Shown here one piece after another: positions 54,441-64,000 of a stretch of DNA of 64,000 bases; the first letter of the stretch is position 1; each line of letters begins with the position of its first letter. The notes beneath the pieces were generated by a model. It had not been told where the DNA came from and ran no database searches. It saw only the letters and a program-made list of their open reading frames with translations. The DNA comes from Lactiplantibacillus plantarum. Lineage in GTDB: Bacteria > Bacillota > Bacilli > Lactobacillales > Lactobacillaceae. The position numbers were made by a program, and so were the translations under genes. The DNA lies in contig NZ_CP039121.1 of the NCBI RefSeq assembly GCF_014131735.1, forward strand, positions 2,294,001 to 2,358,000. The letters run 5' to 3'.

Positions 54441-56351
54441 ATGGCAAAGAAAAATATTGTCGTTGTCGGTGCGGGGTTTGCTGGTGTTTACGCAACCAAG
54501 AAACTGTCTAAGCATTTCAAAAAAAATGCAGACGTCGAGATTACGTTGATTGACCGGCATTCATACTTCACGTATATGACTGAATTACATGAAGTTGCTA
54601 CCGAACGGGTGGAACCTGAGCATATCCAATATGATTTGCAACGGTTGTTCGCACGGCGAAAAAACGTTCGTCTCGTGACCGATACCGTGACGGGCATCGA
54701 CAAAAAGGCACAAACAGTTACTACCGAACACGGAAGTTATCAATATGATCAACTTTTAATTAGTTTGGGTGGGGAATCCAATGACTTTGGGACTCCCGGT
54801 GTTAAGGAACACGGCTTCGAATTGTGGTCCTTCGAACAAGCGATGGCATTGCGTGCTCACTTATCTGCAATTATTCGGCGGGGGGCGGCGGAGCTCGACC
54901 CTGCTAAGCGCAAAGCCATGTTGACCTTTACAGTCTGTGGTTCTGGTTTTACTGGTTCTGAACTGATTGGTGAATTAATCGAATATCGTGATGTTTTGGC
55001 TCGAGACAACAAGCTCGATCCAAGTGAAATCACGCTCCAATTGGTCGAAGCAGCGCCGACTATTATTAACATGCTCAACCGGACGCAAGCCGGTAAGGCC
55101 GCTAAGTACATGGAAAAACATGGTGTCAAAATCATGACGAACTCCATGATTACCGAAGTCTGTGAAGACCATGTTAACTTAAAAGGCAAGGATCCAATTC
55201 CAACCTACACGTTAATCTGGACAGCCGGTGTTCGTGCTAATAGTATCGTTAAAAAGTTCGGCATTGAAACTAACCCCCGCGGTGGTCGCTTGATGGCCAA
55301 TGAATTCATGCAAGCTAAGGATTGTAACAATATCTTCTTAGCCGGTGATTCAACCAGCTACCAAGAACCTGACCAACCACGGCCAGTCCCACAAATCGTT
55401 CAAGGGGCTGAAGAAACCGCAGCTAAGGCCGTCGAAGGTATTATTAAGAACGTTGACCAGACTGACGTTACGATCAAGCCATTTAAGGGCGCTTATCAAG
55501 CATCCGTCGACTCAATTGGTTCCAAATATGCCGTTGCACAAGTTTTAGAGAAGTGGAACGTCTCTGGTTTTATTGCCGTGCTTTTAAAACACGCCATCAA
55601 CTGGATGTACTACGTTCAGATTTTCTCAGGTTACTACCTATTCCAGTACTTCATGCACGAATTCTTCCGGACTCGTAATAACCGTAACGTCTTCCGCGGT
55701 TGGGTCTCACGGGCTGGTAACGTACTCTGGAGTGTGCCACTGCGGTTCTTCTATGGTGCCATGTGGTTATGGGACTGCTGGACTAAAGTTCAGGGATCTG
55801 AATCCTGGTTCACTGACAAGTTACGGTTACCATTCGAATGGATTACCGTGGCCGCAACCAGTGGTGCCTCTCAAGCAACTAAAGCCGCTGCAACCAGTGG
55901 TGCTTCTGAAGCTGCCACGTCAACCGCTAAAGCCGCTAAGGGTGTCTTCAGTCTTTCATACATGTACGGTAAAGAACCCCTGATGGTCTTTGACAAAATG
56001 CCACATTGGTTCGAATCAATTACCAAGGTCTTCATTCCGAACATGCAAATGGCCCTCTTCTTCCAGAAATTCATGACTTGTGTTGAAATCGTCATTGCAT
56101 TATGTATTTTCTTCGGACTCTTTACTTGGTTTGCTAACGCAGTCACCATTGGCTTAGTTGTCGTCTTCTGCTTATCTGGCATGTTCTACTGGGTCAACAT
56201 TTGGATGATCTTTGTTGCCCTCGCCTTAATGAACGGTTCCGGACGGACATTTGGGTTAGACTACTGGGTCGTTCCGTGGATGCAAAAACACCTTGGACAC
56301 TGGTGGTACGGCAACGTTCGTTCTCATTACGACGGTGTTAAAACCCGCTAG
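54441..56351 (+). CDS. ndh2: Type II NADH:quinone oxidoreductase of extracellular electron transfer
   Basis: A 636-residue protein. The N-terminal 400 residues are the usual NDH-2 module with VVVGAGFAGVYATKK (FAD) and the second loop FTVCGSGFTGSELIGEL (NADH), then FLAGDSTS. The C-terminal 230 residues add several membrane helices (INWMYYVQIFSGYY, and a DoxX-like end with MTCVEIVIALCIFFGLF) that are the hallmark of the Ndh2 of flavin-based electron transfer loci, not of respiratory NDH-2. ATG 54441 with AAGGGAG; the frame upstream to 54396 has no ribosome site. It should pass electrons from NADH to demethylmenaquinone. Confidence 0.95.
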   Translation: MAKKNIVVVGAGFAGVYATKKLSKHFKKNADVEITLIDRHSYFTYMTELHEVATERVEPEHIQYDLQRLFARRKNVRLVTDTVTGIDKKAQTVTTEHGSYQYDQLLISLGGESNDFGTPGVKEHGFELWSFEQAMALRAHLSAIIRRGAAELDPAKRKAMLTFTVCGSGFTGSELIGELIEYRDVLARDNKLDPSEITLQLVEAAPTIINMLNRTQAGKAAKYMEKHGVKIMTNSMITEVCEDHVNLKGKDPIPTYTLIWTAGVRANSIVKKFGIETNPRGGRLMANEFMQAKDCNNIFLAGDSTSYQEPDQPRPVPQIVQGAEETAAKAVEGIIKNVDQTDVTIKPFKGAYQASVDSIGSKYAVAQVLEKWNVSGFIAVLLKHAINWMYYVQIFSGYYLFQYFMHEFFRTRNNRNVFRGWVSRAGNVLWSVPLRFFYGAMWLWDCWTKVQGSESWFTDKLRLPFEWITVAATSGASQATKAAATSGASEAATSTAKAAKGVFSLSYMYGKEPLMVFDKMPHWFESITKVFIPNMQMALFFQKFMTCVEIVIALCIFFGLFTWFANAVTIGLVVVFCLSGMFYWVNIWMIFVALALMNGSGRTFGLDYWVVPWMQKHLGHWWYGNVRSHYDGVKTR

Positions 56352-56381
56352 ATGCGTTATAATTAATTAAATCCTTTCCCG

Positions 56382-56423
56382 ATGGTTCAAGGGTTGTTTT
56401 TCCCCCCTTGAACCATTTTTTAT
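56382..56423 (+). terminator. Terminator of ndh2
   Basis: ATGGTTCAAGGG / CCCTTGAACCAT with a T-tract, 30 bases past the stop; eetA may need its own promoter or read-through. Confidence 0.92.
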
Positions 56424-56446
56424 TTCATTGAATTGGAGGGTTAACG

Positions 56447-56938
56447 ATGCGTAAATTACGGACAATGATCCGGACATTCAAACGTTATGGGGATATGATC
56501 AAGCCGTTTGATATTATTATTATTGTTGCGCTAATTATTTTATCGTTCACCCCACTAGCGATTTTTTCATACCAGCAAAAACAACAAGCTGAACATGCGG
56601 CACTAGTGGCTAAGCGAAAGGCCACGAGCAGTGAAACCACGTATAACGCCGTGGTCTCACATAATGGGACCGTCTTGAAGCGTGTCAATATTACGAATCT
56701 GAAAACGACTAAGCACTTCACCTATCGCGATAACCATGGGCACTACAACACGATCACATTTAAACCTAAGCGCGTTGCGATTACGAAAGCCAACTGTTCT
56801 GACCAAGTATGTGTCCGCCGAGGCTGGATTCATAAACCTGGTCAAACGATTGTTTGTTTGCCCCACAAACTCTTGGTTGAAATTAAGGCCAGCAACGGTC
56901 AAGTCAAATCTGGCGGTAATGGTTTAGTTACGGAGTAG
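56447..56938 (+). CDS. eetA: EetA: membrane-anchored NusG-domain-II protein
   Basis: A 163-residue protein with one N-terminal membrane anchor (about 22-40) and an extracellular NusG_II domain containing two Cys (NCSDQVCVRRGWIH) and the CLPHKL motif. EetA and EetB are conserved in the electron transfer locus; their exact role is unsettled. ATG 56447 with TGGAGGG; three bases separate it from eetB. Confidence 0.92.
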   Translation: MRKLRTMIRTFKRYGDMIKPFDIIIIVALIILSFTPLAIFSYQQKQQAEHAALVAKRKATSSETTYNAVVSHNGTVLKRVNITNLKTTKHFTYRDNHGHYNTITFKPKRVAITKANCSDQVCVRRGWIHKPGQTIVCLPHKLLVEIKASNGQVKSGGNGLVTE

Positions 56939-56941
56939 AAT

Positions 56942-57511
56942 ATGAATAATTCATTTGAACGATCAAACAAAACTCATCGTAATATTTATATCGCGTTACT
57001 GGTTGCACAAGGCGTGATCATCGGCATCCTTGAACGGATGATTCCATTCCCGTTTGCCTTTGCCCCAGGTGCCAAGCTTGGTTTAGCCAATCTGATTACC
57101 ATTGTTGCAATCTATACATTATCATTAACTGACGTGATAACCCTAACCTGGCTCCGTTTGATTTTAACGGCCCTCCTAGGTGGCACTTTATCAACCTTTC
57201 TGTATAGTTTTGGGGGCGCCTTTCTCAGCCTGTTTGCCATGCTGTTGGTCAAACAATTAGGGCCTAAACGCGTTAGTATTATTGGAATTTCAGCAACTGG
57301 TGGCGTCATGCATAATGTTGGTCAGCTATTGGTCGCGAGTCTTATTGCACAGACGTGGACGGTCATGCTCTACTTGCCAGTGCTTTCGATTATTGGACTA
57401 GCAGCGGGAAGTGCTCTCGGAATCGCCGCCAACTACTTGTTCACCCACGTCACGATCTTACGCTATCTCAAATTCAATCGAGAACACCATCCAGATCAAA
57501 CAAAGGAGTAA
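56942..57511 (+). CDS. eetB: EetB: Gx-transporter-family membrane protein
   Basis: A 189-residue protein with about five membrane helices and the family stretch PFPFAFAPGAKLGLANLITI. It is often annotated as heptaprenyl diphosphate synthase component I. It resembles ECF S components, so flavin or precursor transport was proposed for it. Between eetA and dmkB. Confidence 0.92.
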   Translation: MNNSFERSNKTHRNIYIALLVAQGVIIGILERMIPFPFAFAPGAKLGLANLITIVAIYTLSLTDVITLTWLRLILTALLGGTLSTFLYSFGGAFLSLFAMLLVKQLGPKRVSIIGISATGGVMHNVGQLLVASLIAQTWTVMLYLPVLSIIGLAAGSALGIAANYLFTHVTILRYLKFNREHHPDQTKE

Positions 57512-57516
57512 CCCAT

Positions 57517-58509
57517 ATGCAATCGGCAACACAATTACACCCAATTTGGCGTGATTACCCGGCACTACAACCGGAGCTGCAACAAGTGATGCAGCTGATG
57601 ACGGCGAACATCAATATTCAAGATGCCGACATCAATGACGCGATTTTAGAAATGATTCATGGTGGTGGTAAGCTCTTACGCCCGGCATACTGCCTCCTAT
57701 TCTCACAATTTACAACAACTGATCGGCAACGGATGGTGGCCTTAGCGGCGTCATTAGAAACGCTCCATACCGCTACGCTGATCCATGATGACATTGTTGA
57801 CGATGCTGCACTACGTCGGCACCATGTCACGATTCAAGAACGTTTTGGTAAAGATACTGCTGTGTATGCGGGCGACTACCTATTCGTTGTGGTATTCAAG
57901 ATTCTAGCGCACTATTCAAGCAGTTTCAAAAGCATCCAGATGAACTCTGAGAACATGGAAAAGATTCTAGTGGGCGAGGTCCAACAAAAGGACCGCCACT
58001 ACCACCTTGACATTACCATGGCAGAATACTTGCAACAAATTCAAGGTAAGACCGCCGAGTTATTCGCACTGAGTTGTTTTCTAGGTGCTTATGAATCTGG
58101 TCAAAGTAGTCATTTCGCCCAGCGCGCTCGTAAAGCAGGTCTCGCAATTGGGATGGCCTTCCAAATTCTTGACGATATTTTAGACTATCAAGAAGTCAGT
58201 CAGGAAACGGGCAAACCCATCCTCGAAGACGTTGCTGAAGGTGTCTACACCTCGCCGTTGATTTTTGCCTTACAGACAGAAGCTAAGCACGATTTATTGC
58301 CGCTGATGCGACTACAGGGGGCAATTTCGGACACTCAGCGCCAGGAAGTACAACGACTTGTCATCAATGCCGGCGGTGTGGTGCAAGCCCAAGAACTCGC
58401 TACCAAGTACACTCAAGACGCGCTGGCAATCATGCGTAAACTTCCAGACCAGCCTGCGAAGACGGATCTGATTAGTCTAACCAAACGGCTGTTGGACCGG
58501 CATAATTAA
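57517..58509 (+). CDS. dmkB: Polyprenyl diphosphate synthase DmkB
   Basis: A 330-residue trans-prenyltransferase with both Asp-rich motifs: HDDIVDD (first, about residue 88) and ILDDILDY (second, about 220), plus GGGKLLRPAYCLL. It should make the side chain of demethylmenaquinone, the quinone of the electron transfer pathway. ATG 57517 follows AAAGGAG; the longer frame from 57355 overlaps eetB and has no ribosome site. Confidence 0.94.
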   Translation: MQSATQLHPIWRDYPALQPELQQVMQLMTANINIQDADINDAILEMIHGGGKLLRPAYCLLFSQFTTTDRQRMVALAASLETLHTATLIHDDIVDDAALRRHHVTIQERFGKDTAVYAGDYLFVVVFKILAHYSSSFKSIQMNSENMEKILVGEVQQKDRHYHLDITMAEYLQQIQGKTAELFALSCFLGAYESGQSSHFAQRARKAGLAIGMAFQILDDILDYQEVSQETGKPILEDVAEGVYTSPLIFALQTEAKHDLLPLMRLQGAISDTQRQEVQRLVINAGGVVQAQELATKYTQDALAIMRKLPDQPAKTDLISLTKRLLDRHN

Positions 58510-58526
58510 CTAGTAATCAATCGACT

Positions 58527-58560
58527 AAGGTATCAAGCATCCTGTTTGATACCTTTTTTG
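58527..58560 (+). terminator. Terminator of the eet-dmkB unit
   Basis: AAGGTATCAA / TTGATACCTT with a T-tract, just after dmkB. Confidence 0.9.
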
Positions 58561-58912
58561 TCGCCCAGACACAGCTAAACGCCCATGTGCTTCATCTTCA
58601 CAGTCAGTACCTGAGACCACTATATCCACTTTCCCGATTCAACAGGTCATAATCTGCAAATAACAAACCGTTGTCATCACGAGTATTAAAAACACCTATC
58701 CATTCCAACAAAAAACCGCTGATTTAGGGAATCAATCCCTAAATCAGCGGTTGCTCGTAACTAGCACCAAAAAAAATCACTTAGAACTGCGATATGCCAT
58801 CTATGTCTAACCATAAATAACTTCCGAACTAGACTTAGCTACTATTTTGCCAGTAGCCACCATCATAACGCCCGTCAATCATCAGTCCCAGTGATCCGTA
58901 AAACAATCTTAA
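58561..58912. other. Intergenic region between convergent dmkB and rplQ
   Basis: About 350 bases; only the terminator hairpin at 58707-58751 is recognised and no gene is visible. Confidence 0.6.
58707..58751 (-). terminator. Terminator of the ribosomal protein operon
   Basis: Perfect 16-base stem AACCGCTGATTTAGGG and complement, 7-base loop, minus-strand T-tract; about 160 bases past rplQ. Confidence 0.93.
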
Positions 58913-59296
58913 CTAGTCAACGAGTTCCAAGACAACCATTTGTGCACCGTCGCCACGACGAGGCATAGTCTTGTAAATTCGTGTGTAACCACCATTGCGG
59001 TCAGCATATTGAGGACCTAAGTCACTAAATAGCTTTTGCAATGCAGTTTGTACAGCCACGTTGTCGCCATCTTCCTTAACATCGGCAACGACGTCCCGCA
59101 TGAATGCGGCAGCCTTCCGACGGGCGCTTAAATCACCCTTCTTGGCCAAAGAGATCATTTTGTCAGCAGTTGAACGAACTTCCTTAGCACGGGCTTCGGT
59201 CGTTTCGATCTTGCCGTTAACGATCAATGACGTTGTCAAATCGCGTAATAAGGCACGACGTTGTGAACTTGTACGTTGTAATTTACGGTAACTCAT
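58913..59296 (-). CDS. rplQ: 50S ribosomal protein L17
   Basis: A 127-residue L17 starting [20 protein letters not shown] with the usual [17 protein letters not shown] helix and the C-terminal [12 protein letters not shown]. Last gene of the spc/alpha region, 21 bases past rpoA. Confidence 0.98.
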   Translation of the reverse strand: MSYRKLQRTSSQRRALLRDLTTSLIVNGKIETTEARAKEVRSTADKMISLAKKGDLSARRKAAAFMRDVVADVKEDGDNVAVQTALQKLFSDLGPQYADRNGGYTRIYKTMPRRGDGAQMVVLELVD

Positions 59297-59317
59297 GAAC
59301 GGATATCCTCCCTTGTA

Positions 59318-60262
59318 TTAGTCTTCTTTGCGTAATGATAACCCAAGGTCAGCTAATTTTGCCTTAACTTCCTCGAGTGACTTGCGTCCAAGGTTGCGAA
59401 CCTTCATCATATCAGCTTCAGTTTTGTTAGTTAATTCTTGGACCGTGTTGATGCCAGCACGCTTCAAGCAATTGTATGAACGGACGGAGAGATCTAACTC
59501 TTCAATCGTCATTTCTAACATCTTTTCCTTATGCGTTTCTTCCTTCTCGACCATCACGTCAGTGTTTTTAGCTTCATCGGTGAGATTTACGAAGATTGAA
59601 AGGTGATCAGTCAGGATTTTGGCTGATAGACTAATGGCTTCACTTGGAGTGATTGAACCATTTGTCCAAACGTCTAAGGTTAACTTATCGAAATCATCAC
59701 GTTGACCAACCCGCGTGTTTTCAACTTGATAGTTGACACGTTCGATTGGAGAATACAATGAATCAACAGCTAAAACGCCAATTGGCATGTCATCTTCACG
59801 ATGTTTGTTATCCTCAGCGGAAACATAACCACGACCAGTATTTGCGGTCATACGCATATGGAAGTGTGCCCCGTCTGCTACGGTACAAATTGGTAAGTCT
59901 GGATTCAAGACTTCTACGTCCGCATCGCCAATGATATCACCGGCAGTAACGTTAGCAGGACCCTTAACGTCGATTTCCAACGTCTTGGTTTCGTCTGATT
60001 CCAACTTAAGTGCAATCTTCTTAACATTCAAGATAATTGCTGTAACGTCTTCCGTTACGCCCTCAATCGTTGAAAATTCATGAAGAACACCATCAATTTG
60101 AATACTAGTAACAGCAGCGCCAGGTAAAGAAGAAAGAAGAATCCGACGAAGTGAATTCCCTAAAGTTGTACCATAACCGCGTTCAAGCGGTTCTACAACA
60201 AACTTACCATAGTTGTCGTTTTCATCAATTTTATGAATGTTAGGTTTTTCAAATTCAATCAT
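59318..60262 (-). CDS. rpoA: RNA polymerase alpha subunit
   Basis: A 314-residue alpha subunit. The N-terminal assembly domain includes [22 protein letters not shown], and the C-terminal domain includes [22 protein letters not shown] and [13 protein letters not shown] for UP element and activator contact. ATG 60262. Confidence 0.99.
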   Translation of the reverse strand: MIEFEKPNIHKIDENDNYGKFVVEPLERGYGTTLGNSLRRILLSSLPGAAVTSIQIDGVLHEFSTIEGVTEDVTAIILNVKKIALKLESDETKTLEIDVKGPANVTAGDIIGDADVEVLNPDLPICTVADGAHFHMRMTANTGRGYVSAEDNKHREDDMPIGVLAVDSLYSPIERVNYQVENTRVGQRDDFDKLTLDVWTNGSITPSEAISLSAKILTDHLSIFVNLTDEAKNTDVMVEKEETHKEKMLEMTIEELDLSVRSYNCLKRAGINTVQELTNKTEADMMKVRNLGRKSLEEVKAKLADLGLSLRKED

Positions 60263-60348
60263 TCTTATCTTTTACCCCTTTCAAAACGCGTGGTGTTTAG
60301 TAGTTGTGCGTACAAAATGAAGTTTGCCCTCAAAATGAACGTCACAGA

Positions 60349-60738
60349 TTAAACACGACGACGCTTTGGAGGACGAGAACCATTGTGAGGCACTGGCGTA
60401 ACATCGCGAATTGCGCTAACTTCCAAACCAGTAGCTTGTAAAGCACGGATAGCGGCTTCACGGCCTGAACCAGGACCCTTAACAGCGACTTCAACAGTCT
60501 TCATACCATGTTCCATTGATGCCTTAGCAGCAGCTTCTGCAGCCATTTGAGCAGCAAAAGGTGTTGACTTACGACTACCTTTGAAACCTAATGAACCAGC
60601 TGATGACCATGCAATGGCGTTCCCTTGCATATCAGTGATCATAACAAGTGTGTTGTTGAACGTTGAATGGATGTGAGCCACACCAGATTCAATGTTCTTC
60701 TTTACCCGACGACGACGGGTTGTCTTTCTAGTTGCCAT
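60349..60738 (-). CDS. rpsK: 30S ribosomal protein S11
   Basis: A 129-residue S11 with [18 protein letters not shown] and the [14 protein letters not shown]-terminus. ATG 60738 behind AGGAGG. Confidence 0.99.
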   Translation of the reverse strand: MATRKTTRRRRVKKNIESGVAHIHSTFNNTLVMITDMQGNAIAWSSAGSLGFKGSRKSTPFAAQMAAEAAAKASMEHGMKTVEVAVKGPGSGREAAIRALQATGLEVSAIRDVTPVPHNGSRPPKRRRV

Positions 60739-60762
60739 AAAATTCGAAAACCTCCTTTATTA

Positions 60763-61128
60763 TTATTTTTTACGTCCAGCGATGCTGACCTTTTTACCCT
60801 TACGAGTACGAGCATTGTTCTTCGTGTGTTGACCACGAACTGGTAAACCACGACGATGACGCATGCCACGGTATGAACCGATTTCTTGCAATAACTTGAT
60901 GTTTAAGCTGACTTCACGACGTAAGTCACCTTCAGTTTTGTAACCATCGACAACGGCACGGATTTTGTCTTCCTGGTCAGGAGTTAAATCACGTACACGA
61001 ACGTCTTCTGAAACACCGGCTTCAGCAAGGATCTTCTGTGCAGAAGTGTTACCGATACCGTAGATATAAGTCAAACCAATGACAATACGCTTGTCACGTG
61101 GTAAGTCAATCCCTTCAATACGAGCCAT
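60763..61128 (-). CDS. rpsM: 30S ribosomal protein S13
   Basis: A 121-residue S13: [21 protein letters not shown] (N-terminal helix-two-turn) and the basic [19 protein letters not shown] tail. ATG 61128. Confidence 0.99.
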   Translation of the reverse strand: MARIEGIDLPRDKRIVIGLTYIYGIGNTSAQKILAEAGVSEDVRVRDLTPDQEDKIRAVVDGYKTEGDLRREVSLNIKLLQEIGSYRGMRHRRGLPVRGQHTKNNARTRKGKKVSIAGRKK

Positions 61129-61155
61129 TAATATTTCACCTCCAACTTAATTAAA

Positions 61156-61275
61156 TTATTTACCTTGGCGTTGCTTATGCTTTGGATTAGCAGAGCAGAT
61201 AATCATCACGCGGCCTTTACGACGAATAACTTTGCAGTGTTCGCACATTGGCTTTACAGATGGTCTTACTTTCAT
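61156..61275 (-). CDS. rpmJ: 50S ribosomal protein L36
   Basis: A 39-residue zinc-type L36, [17 protein letters not shown] to QRQGK, with the Zn ligands CxxC...C...H (Cys11, Cys14, Cys27, His33). ATG 61275 follows GGAGG. Confidence 0.97.
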   Translation of the reverse strand: MKVRPSVKPMCEHCKVIRRKGRVMIICSANPKHKQRQGK

Positions 61276-61311
61276 GAGTTTTTTACCTCCTATAAGGTAC
61301 GTAGACCGAGC

Positions 61312-61530
61312 CTACTTGAAACGGTAGGTAATCCGGCCCTTAGTTAAATCATAAGGTGACATTTCAACTGTAACCTTGTCACCAGGCAGAATTCGAATGT
61401 AATGCATCCGAATCTTACCTGATACGTGTGCCAAGATTTCAGCGCCGTTTTCAAGTTCAACCTTAAACATTGCGTTCGGCAACGTTTCTTTAATGGTTCC
61501 TTGAATTTCGATGACGTCTTCCTTTGCCAA
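61312..61530 (-). CDS. infA: Translation initiation factor IF-1
   Basis: A 72-residue OB-fold protein with the standard [20 protein letters not shown] start and [15 protein letters not shown] end. Start is TTG 61530 behind AGGAGGG; the longer frame to 61596 adds residues absent in IF-1. Confidence 0.97.
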   Translation of the reverse strand: MAKEDVIEIQGTIKETLPNAMFKVELENGAEILAHVSGKIRMHYIRILPGDKVTVEMSPYDLTKGRITYRFK

Positions 61531-61704
61531 GTACTGTCCCTCCTTATTATCAGATTCCGTGCTACCACGTATTTGGTCCATTACTGAACCAGTCATTGTC
61601 TAATCATAACATTAAAAAAATATTAAATCAGTCAACGGCTAAACCTGAATAATTTTATCACAACGACCTTTGAAAAGCAAACGTCGCTGCTGAAGGAACC
61701 TGGT

Positions 61705-62364
61705 TTACAGGTTATCAAGAATTTTCTTGATATCTTTGTAGACATCATCAATGTCGCGATCACCGTCGACATTGTAGAGTAACTTTTCTTGACCGTAATA
61801 TTCAATTAATGGCGTGTTCAACTTAATGTTCACGTCTAACCGATTCTTAACGGTTGCTGGCTTGTCATCATCACGTTGATAGAAATCATGACCGCCACAC
61901 ACATCACAGGTTCCTTCTACCTTAGGCTTGTTGTACAACTTATGGTAAGTTGCACCGCAAGTCCGGCAGATAAACCGACCGGAAAGTCGTTCAACAAGTA
62001 CTGCGGGTTCAACATGAATGTTGATGACCCCATCAAGTGGCTTATTGAGTTCTTCACCGATTTGTTTCAAAGCATGAGCTTGATCGATGTTACGTGGGTA
62101 ACCATCTAATAGGAAACCATTTTTAGTATCCGCTTCAGCTAACCGATCACGGACGATGCCGTTAGTGACTTCGTCTGGTACTAAGTTACCTGCATCAATA
62201 TACTTCTTGGCTTCCAAGCCCATCTTCGTTTCGTTCTTAATGGCTGCACGGAAGATATCTCCGGTCGAGATATGTGGAATATCAAAATCTTCAAGAATCT
62301 TCTGTGCTTGAGTACCCTTACCGGCACCCGGTAATCCCATTAAAATCAGGTTCATTGTTGACAT
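61705..62364 (-). CDS. adk: Adenylate kinase
   Basis: A 219-residue kinase with P-loop [16 protein letters not shown] for AMP binding and a zinc LID with CRTCG...CDVCG (about 130-155), the Gram-positive type. ATG 62364 behind AGGAGG. Between secY and infA. Confidence 0.98.
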   Translation of the reverse strand: MSTMNLILMGLPGAGKGTQAQKILEDFDIPHISTGDIFRAAIKNETKMGLEAKKYIDAGNLVPDEVTNGIVRDRLAEADTKNGFLLDGYPRNIDQAHALKQIGEELNKPLDGVINIHVEPAVLVERLSGRFICRTCGATYHKLYNKPKVEGTCDVCGGHDFYQRDDDKPATVKNRLDVNIKLNTPLIEYYGQEKLLYNVDGDRDIDDVYKDIKKILDNL

Positions 62365-62418
62365 GTTTTTTCCTCCTGAATGCACAAATGTGTTGAGTCT
62401 CCCCAACACATTCGCTGA

Positions 62419-63714
62419 TTAACGAATGAAACCGACATAGTCACGTTTCATCATCAATCCTTTAATTTGACGAATTGTTTCAAGGGCAACCCCAACAACG
62501 ATTAGTAAACTCGTCCCACCTAAACCGATTGATTCATCGAGACCCCAAATATCAGAAGCTAATAATGGAATCAAGGAAATCAACCCCAGGTAGAGGGCAC
62601 CGACCGTACTTAGTCGCATTAACAATTTTGAAACCCAATCTTGAGTATCCTTACCTGGCCAAACACCAGGAATATAGCTGCCTTGCTTTTGTAAGTTCTT
62701 AGAGAGCTTTTCAGGATTGACCTGAACAAACGCATAGAAGAACGTGAAGAGCACGATCAGAATGGTGTAAAGAATAGCACCAGTCGTCGACTGCATATTG
62801 AAGATATTACTCAAAACGGTATACCAGGTTTCGTCACCATGACTGGATTGGAACCCTAGCAAAATCGTTTGGGGCGTTGCAATGAAGGAACTCGCGAAAA
62901 TAACAGGAATAACCCCGGCAACGTTCACCTTTAATGGTAGGTAACTACTGTCAGGTGCACCAGCTGCACGACGAGTGTATTGAATTGGAATTCGGTCATT
63001 AGCTTGTTCGACCCACGTTACAAACATAACGATGATCAGCACAAGCAAGGCTAACCCAACAACAAACAAGCCACTCTTCCACCAGTCGCTCTGTGAAACA
63101 TTAACGAACTGTTCTTGATAAATTTGATAAATCGATGTTGGCATACGGGCAATGATCCCGGCGAAGATAATAATGGAAACCCCATTACCGATTCCTCGAT
63201 CCGTAATCATATCACCCATCCAAGTCGTCAGCATTGCCCCACCAGTGAGGATCACCCCAATGGTCAGGTAAGTCGAAATACTTGGATTGTTAACGAGCTT
63301 GAGTTGACTCAAAGAGTTAAAACCAGCCGTAATCCCAATCGACTGAACAAAGGCCAAGACGATCGTTAACCAACGGGTCGCTTGATTAAGCTTGCGTCGA
63401 CCAACTTCACCTTGTTTGCCCCATTCAACAAACTTAGGAACAATGTCCATTTGTAACAATTGAACGATGATTTGTGCAGTAATGTAAGGGGATACCCCCA
63501 TAGCAAGGATGGAATAATTTGTTAAACCGCCACCACTGAATGTATTCAACATACTTATCAGCCCTGAAGATGCCACCGACTGAAGTGCCTGTGCATTAAC
63601 TCCAGGAACTGTGATATAAGAGCCAAGACGAAATACAATCAAAACGCCCAACGTGAACAGAAGTTTATTCCGAATATCCTTAACTTTGAGAGCGTTCTTC
63701 ATGGTAGTCAGCAA
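62419..63714 (-). CDS. secY: Preprotein translocase subunit SecY
   Basis: A 431-residue protein with about ten membrane helices, including GxMLNTFSGGGLTNYSILAMGVSPYITA and the cytosolic loop with QANDRIPIQYTRRA. TTG 63714 follows GAGGTGA by six bases, two bases past rplO; ATG 63702 would be too far from it. Confidence 0.97.
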   Translation of the reverse strand: MLTTMKNALKVKDIRNKLLFTLGVLIVFRLGSYITVPGVNAQALQSVASSGLISMLNTFSGGGLTNYSILAMGVSPYITAQIIVQLLQMDIVPKFVEWGKQGEVGRRKLNQATRWLTIVLAFVQSIGITAGFNSLSQLKLVNNPSISTYLTIGVILTGGAMLTTWMGDMITDRGIGNGVSIIIFAGIIARMPTSIYQIYQEQFVNVSQSDWWKSGLFVVGLALLVLIIVMFVTWVEQANDRIPIQYTRRAAGAPDSSYLPLKVNVAGVIPVIFASSFIATPQTILLGFQSSHGDETWYTVLSNIFNMQSTTGAILYTILIVLFTFFYAFVQVNPEKLSKNLQKQGSYIPGVWPGKDTQDWVSKLLMRLSTVGALYLGLISLIPLLASDIWGLDESIGLGGTSLLIVVGVALETIRQIKGLMMKRDYVGFIR

Positions 63715-63715
63715 A

Positions 63716-64000
63716 TTAGATCACCTCAGTTTTACCGCCAGCAGCTTCAATGGCTGCAACCGCCGTTGCAGAGAACTTGCTTGCCTTAACTGTTAACTTT
63801 TTGTTGAGTTTACCATTACCAAGAACTTTAACAGCAGAACTCTTCTTAACTAAGCCAGCTTCCTTTAATGATTCTGGTGTAACTTCGGCACCATCATCAA
63901 AACGGTTTAAGCCGTCAAGGTTAACAACCGCATATTCTTTACGGTTAATGTTAGTAAATCCACGCTTAGGAATCCGACGGTACAATGGCATTTGGCCACC
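63716..64000 (-). CDS. rplO: 50S ribosomal protein L15 (N-terminus outside window)
   Basis: The last 95 residues of L15, with [17 protein letters not shown] and the C-terminal [18 protein letters not shown]. The frame is open to the window edge; ATG 63991 is an internal Met of the conserved MPLYRR motif. Confidence 0.97.
   Translation of the reverse strand, partial: GGQMPLYRRIPKRGFTNINRKEYAVVNLDGLNRFDDGAEVTPESLKEAGLVKKSSAVKVLGNGKLNKKLTVKASKFSATAVAAIEAAGGKTEVI

Overview
The window is a chromosomal segment of a low-to-medium-GC lactic acid bacterium, almost certainly Lactiplantibacillus (Lactobacillus) plantarum or a very close relative. The evidence is an LPQTxE-type sortase motif, a malolactic gene pair, a citrate lyase cluster with scattered accessory genes, and a flavin-based extracellular electron transfer locus beside the rplQ/ecf/truA/rplM/rpsI genes. 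Coding density is high, many starts are TTG or GTG behind strong AGGAGG sites, and most transcription units end in clear hairpin terminators.

Layout. 1-5 kb: the 3' part of a sortase-anchored surface hydrolase, a small cytosolic protein, an ECF-type S component and an amino-acid permease. 5.5-14 kb: malolactic genes (mleS-mleP with divergent mleR), a second LysR regulator overlapping citX, a soluble fumarate reductase flavoprotein and fumC. 14-19 kb: a decayed accessory patch with a group II intron whose maturase gene is broken twice, a truncated reading frame plus a small membrane protein, an Rgg regulator remnant with two frameshifts, and an IS30-family element with a frameshifted transposase. 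19-27.6 kb: citrate lyase operon (mae/citM, citC, citD, citE, citF), divergent SorC-type activator, a DASS carboxylate transporter, and an LDH-family gene carrying the Arg that marks malate dehydrogenases. 28-37 kb: Mn/Zn ABC transporter (mtsCBA), citG, an AraC regulator, tartrate dehydratase ttdAB with a MIP18-type protein and a second DASS transporter. 37.5-43 kb: tkt-aroE-aroF-aroB behind a putative attenuator with an aromatic leader peptide; aroB is frameshifted. 43-47 kb: an Ldh_2-family oxidoreductase, a secreted protein of unknown function and a DegV protein. 47-51.7 kb: rpsI, rplM, truA, ecfT, ecfA2, ecfA1. 51.8-58.5 kb: extracellular electron transfer genes (apbE, pplA, ndh2, eetA, eetB, dmkB). 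58.9-64 kb: rplQ, rpoA, rpsK, rpsM, rpmJ, infA, adk, secY and partial rplO.

How it works together. The 5.5-37 kb block is a carboxylate island. Malate is decarboxylated by MleS. Citrate is cleaved by CitDEF, activated by CitC with the CitG/CitX-made prosthetic group. The oxaloacetate can be decarboxylated by the malic-enzyme homologue or, if the LDH-like protein is a malate dehydrogenase, reduced to malate and on through FumC and the fumarate reductase to succinate. Tartrate enters as oxaloacetate through TtdAB. Both DASS carriers could exchange substrate for succinate. The electron transfer locus gives a second outlet for NADH, through Ndh2, a demethylmenaquinone-type quinone and the FMN-bearing lipoprotein PplA.

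The most interesting unexplained signal is the leader before tkt: a strong promoter, an 18-codon peptide containing Tyr-Tyr-Tyr-Tyr-Trp-Phe, codons that can base-pair with downstream RNA, and an intrinsic terminator just before tkt. It has the architecture of ribosome-mediated attenuation of aromatic biosynthesis.
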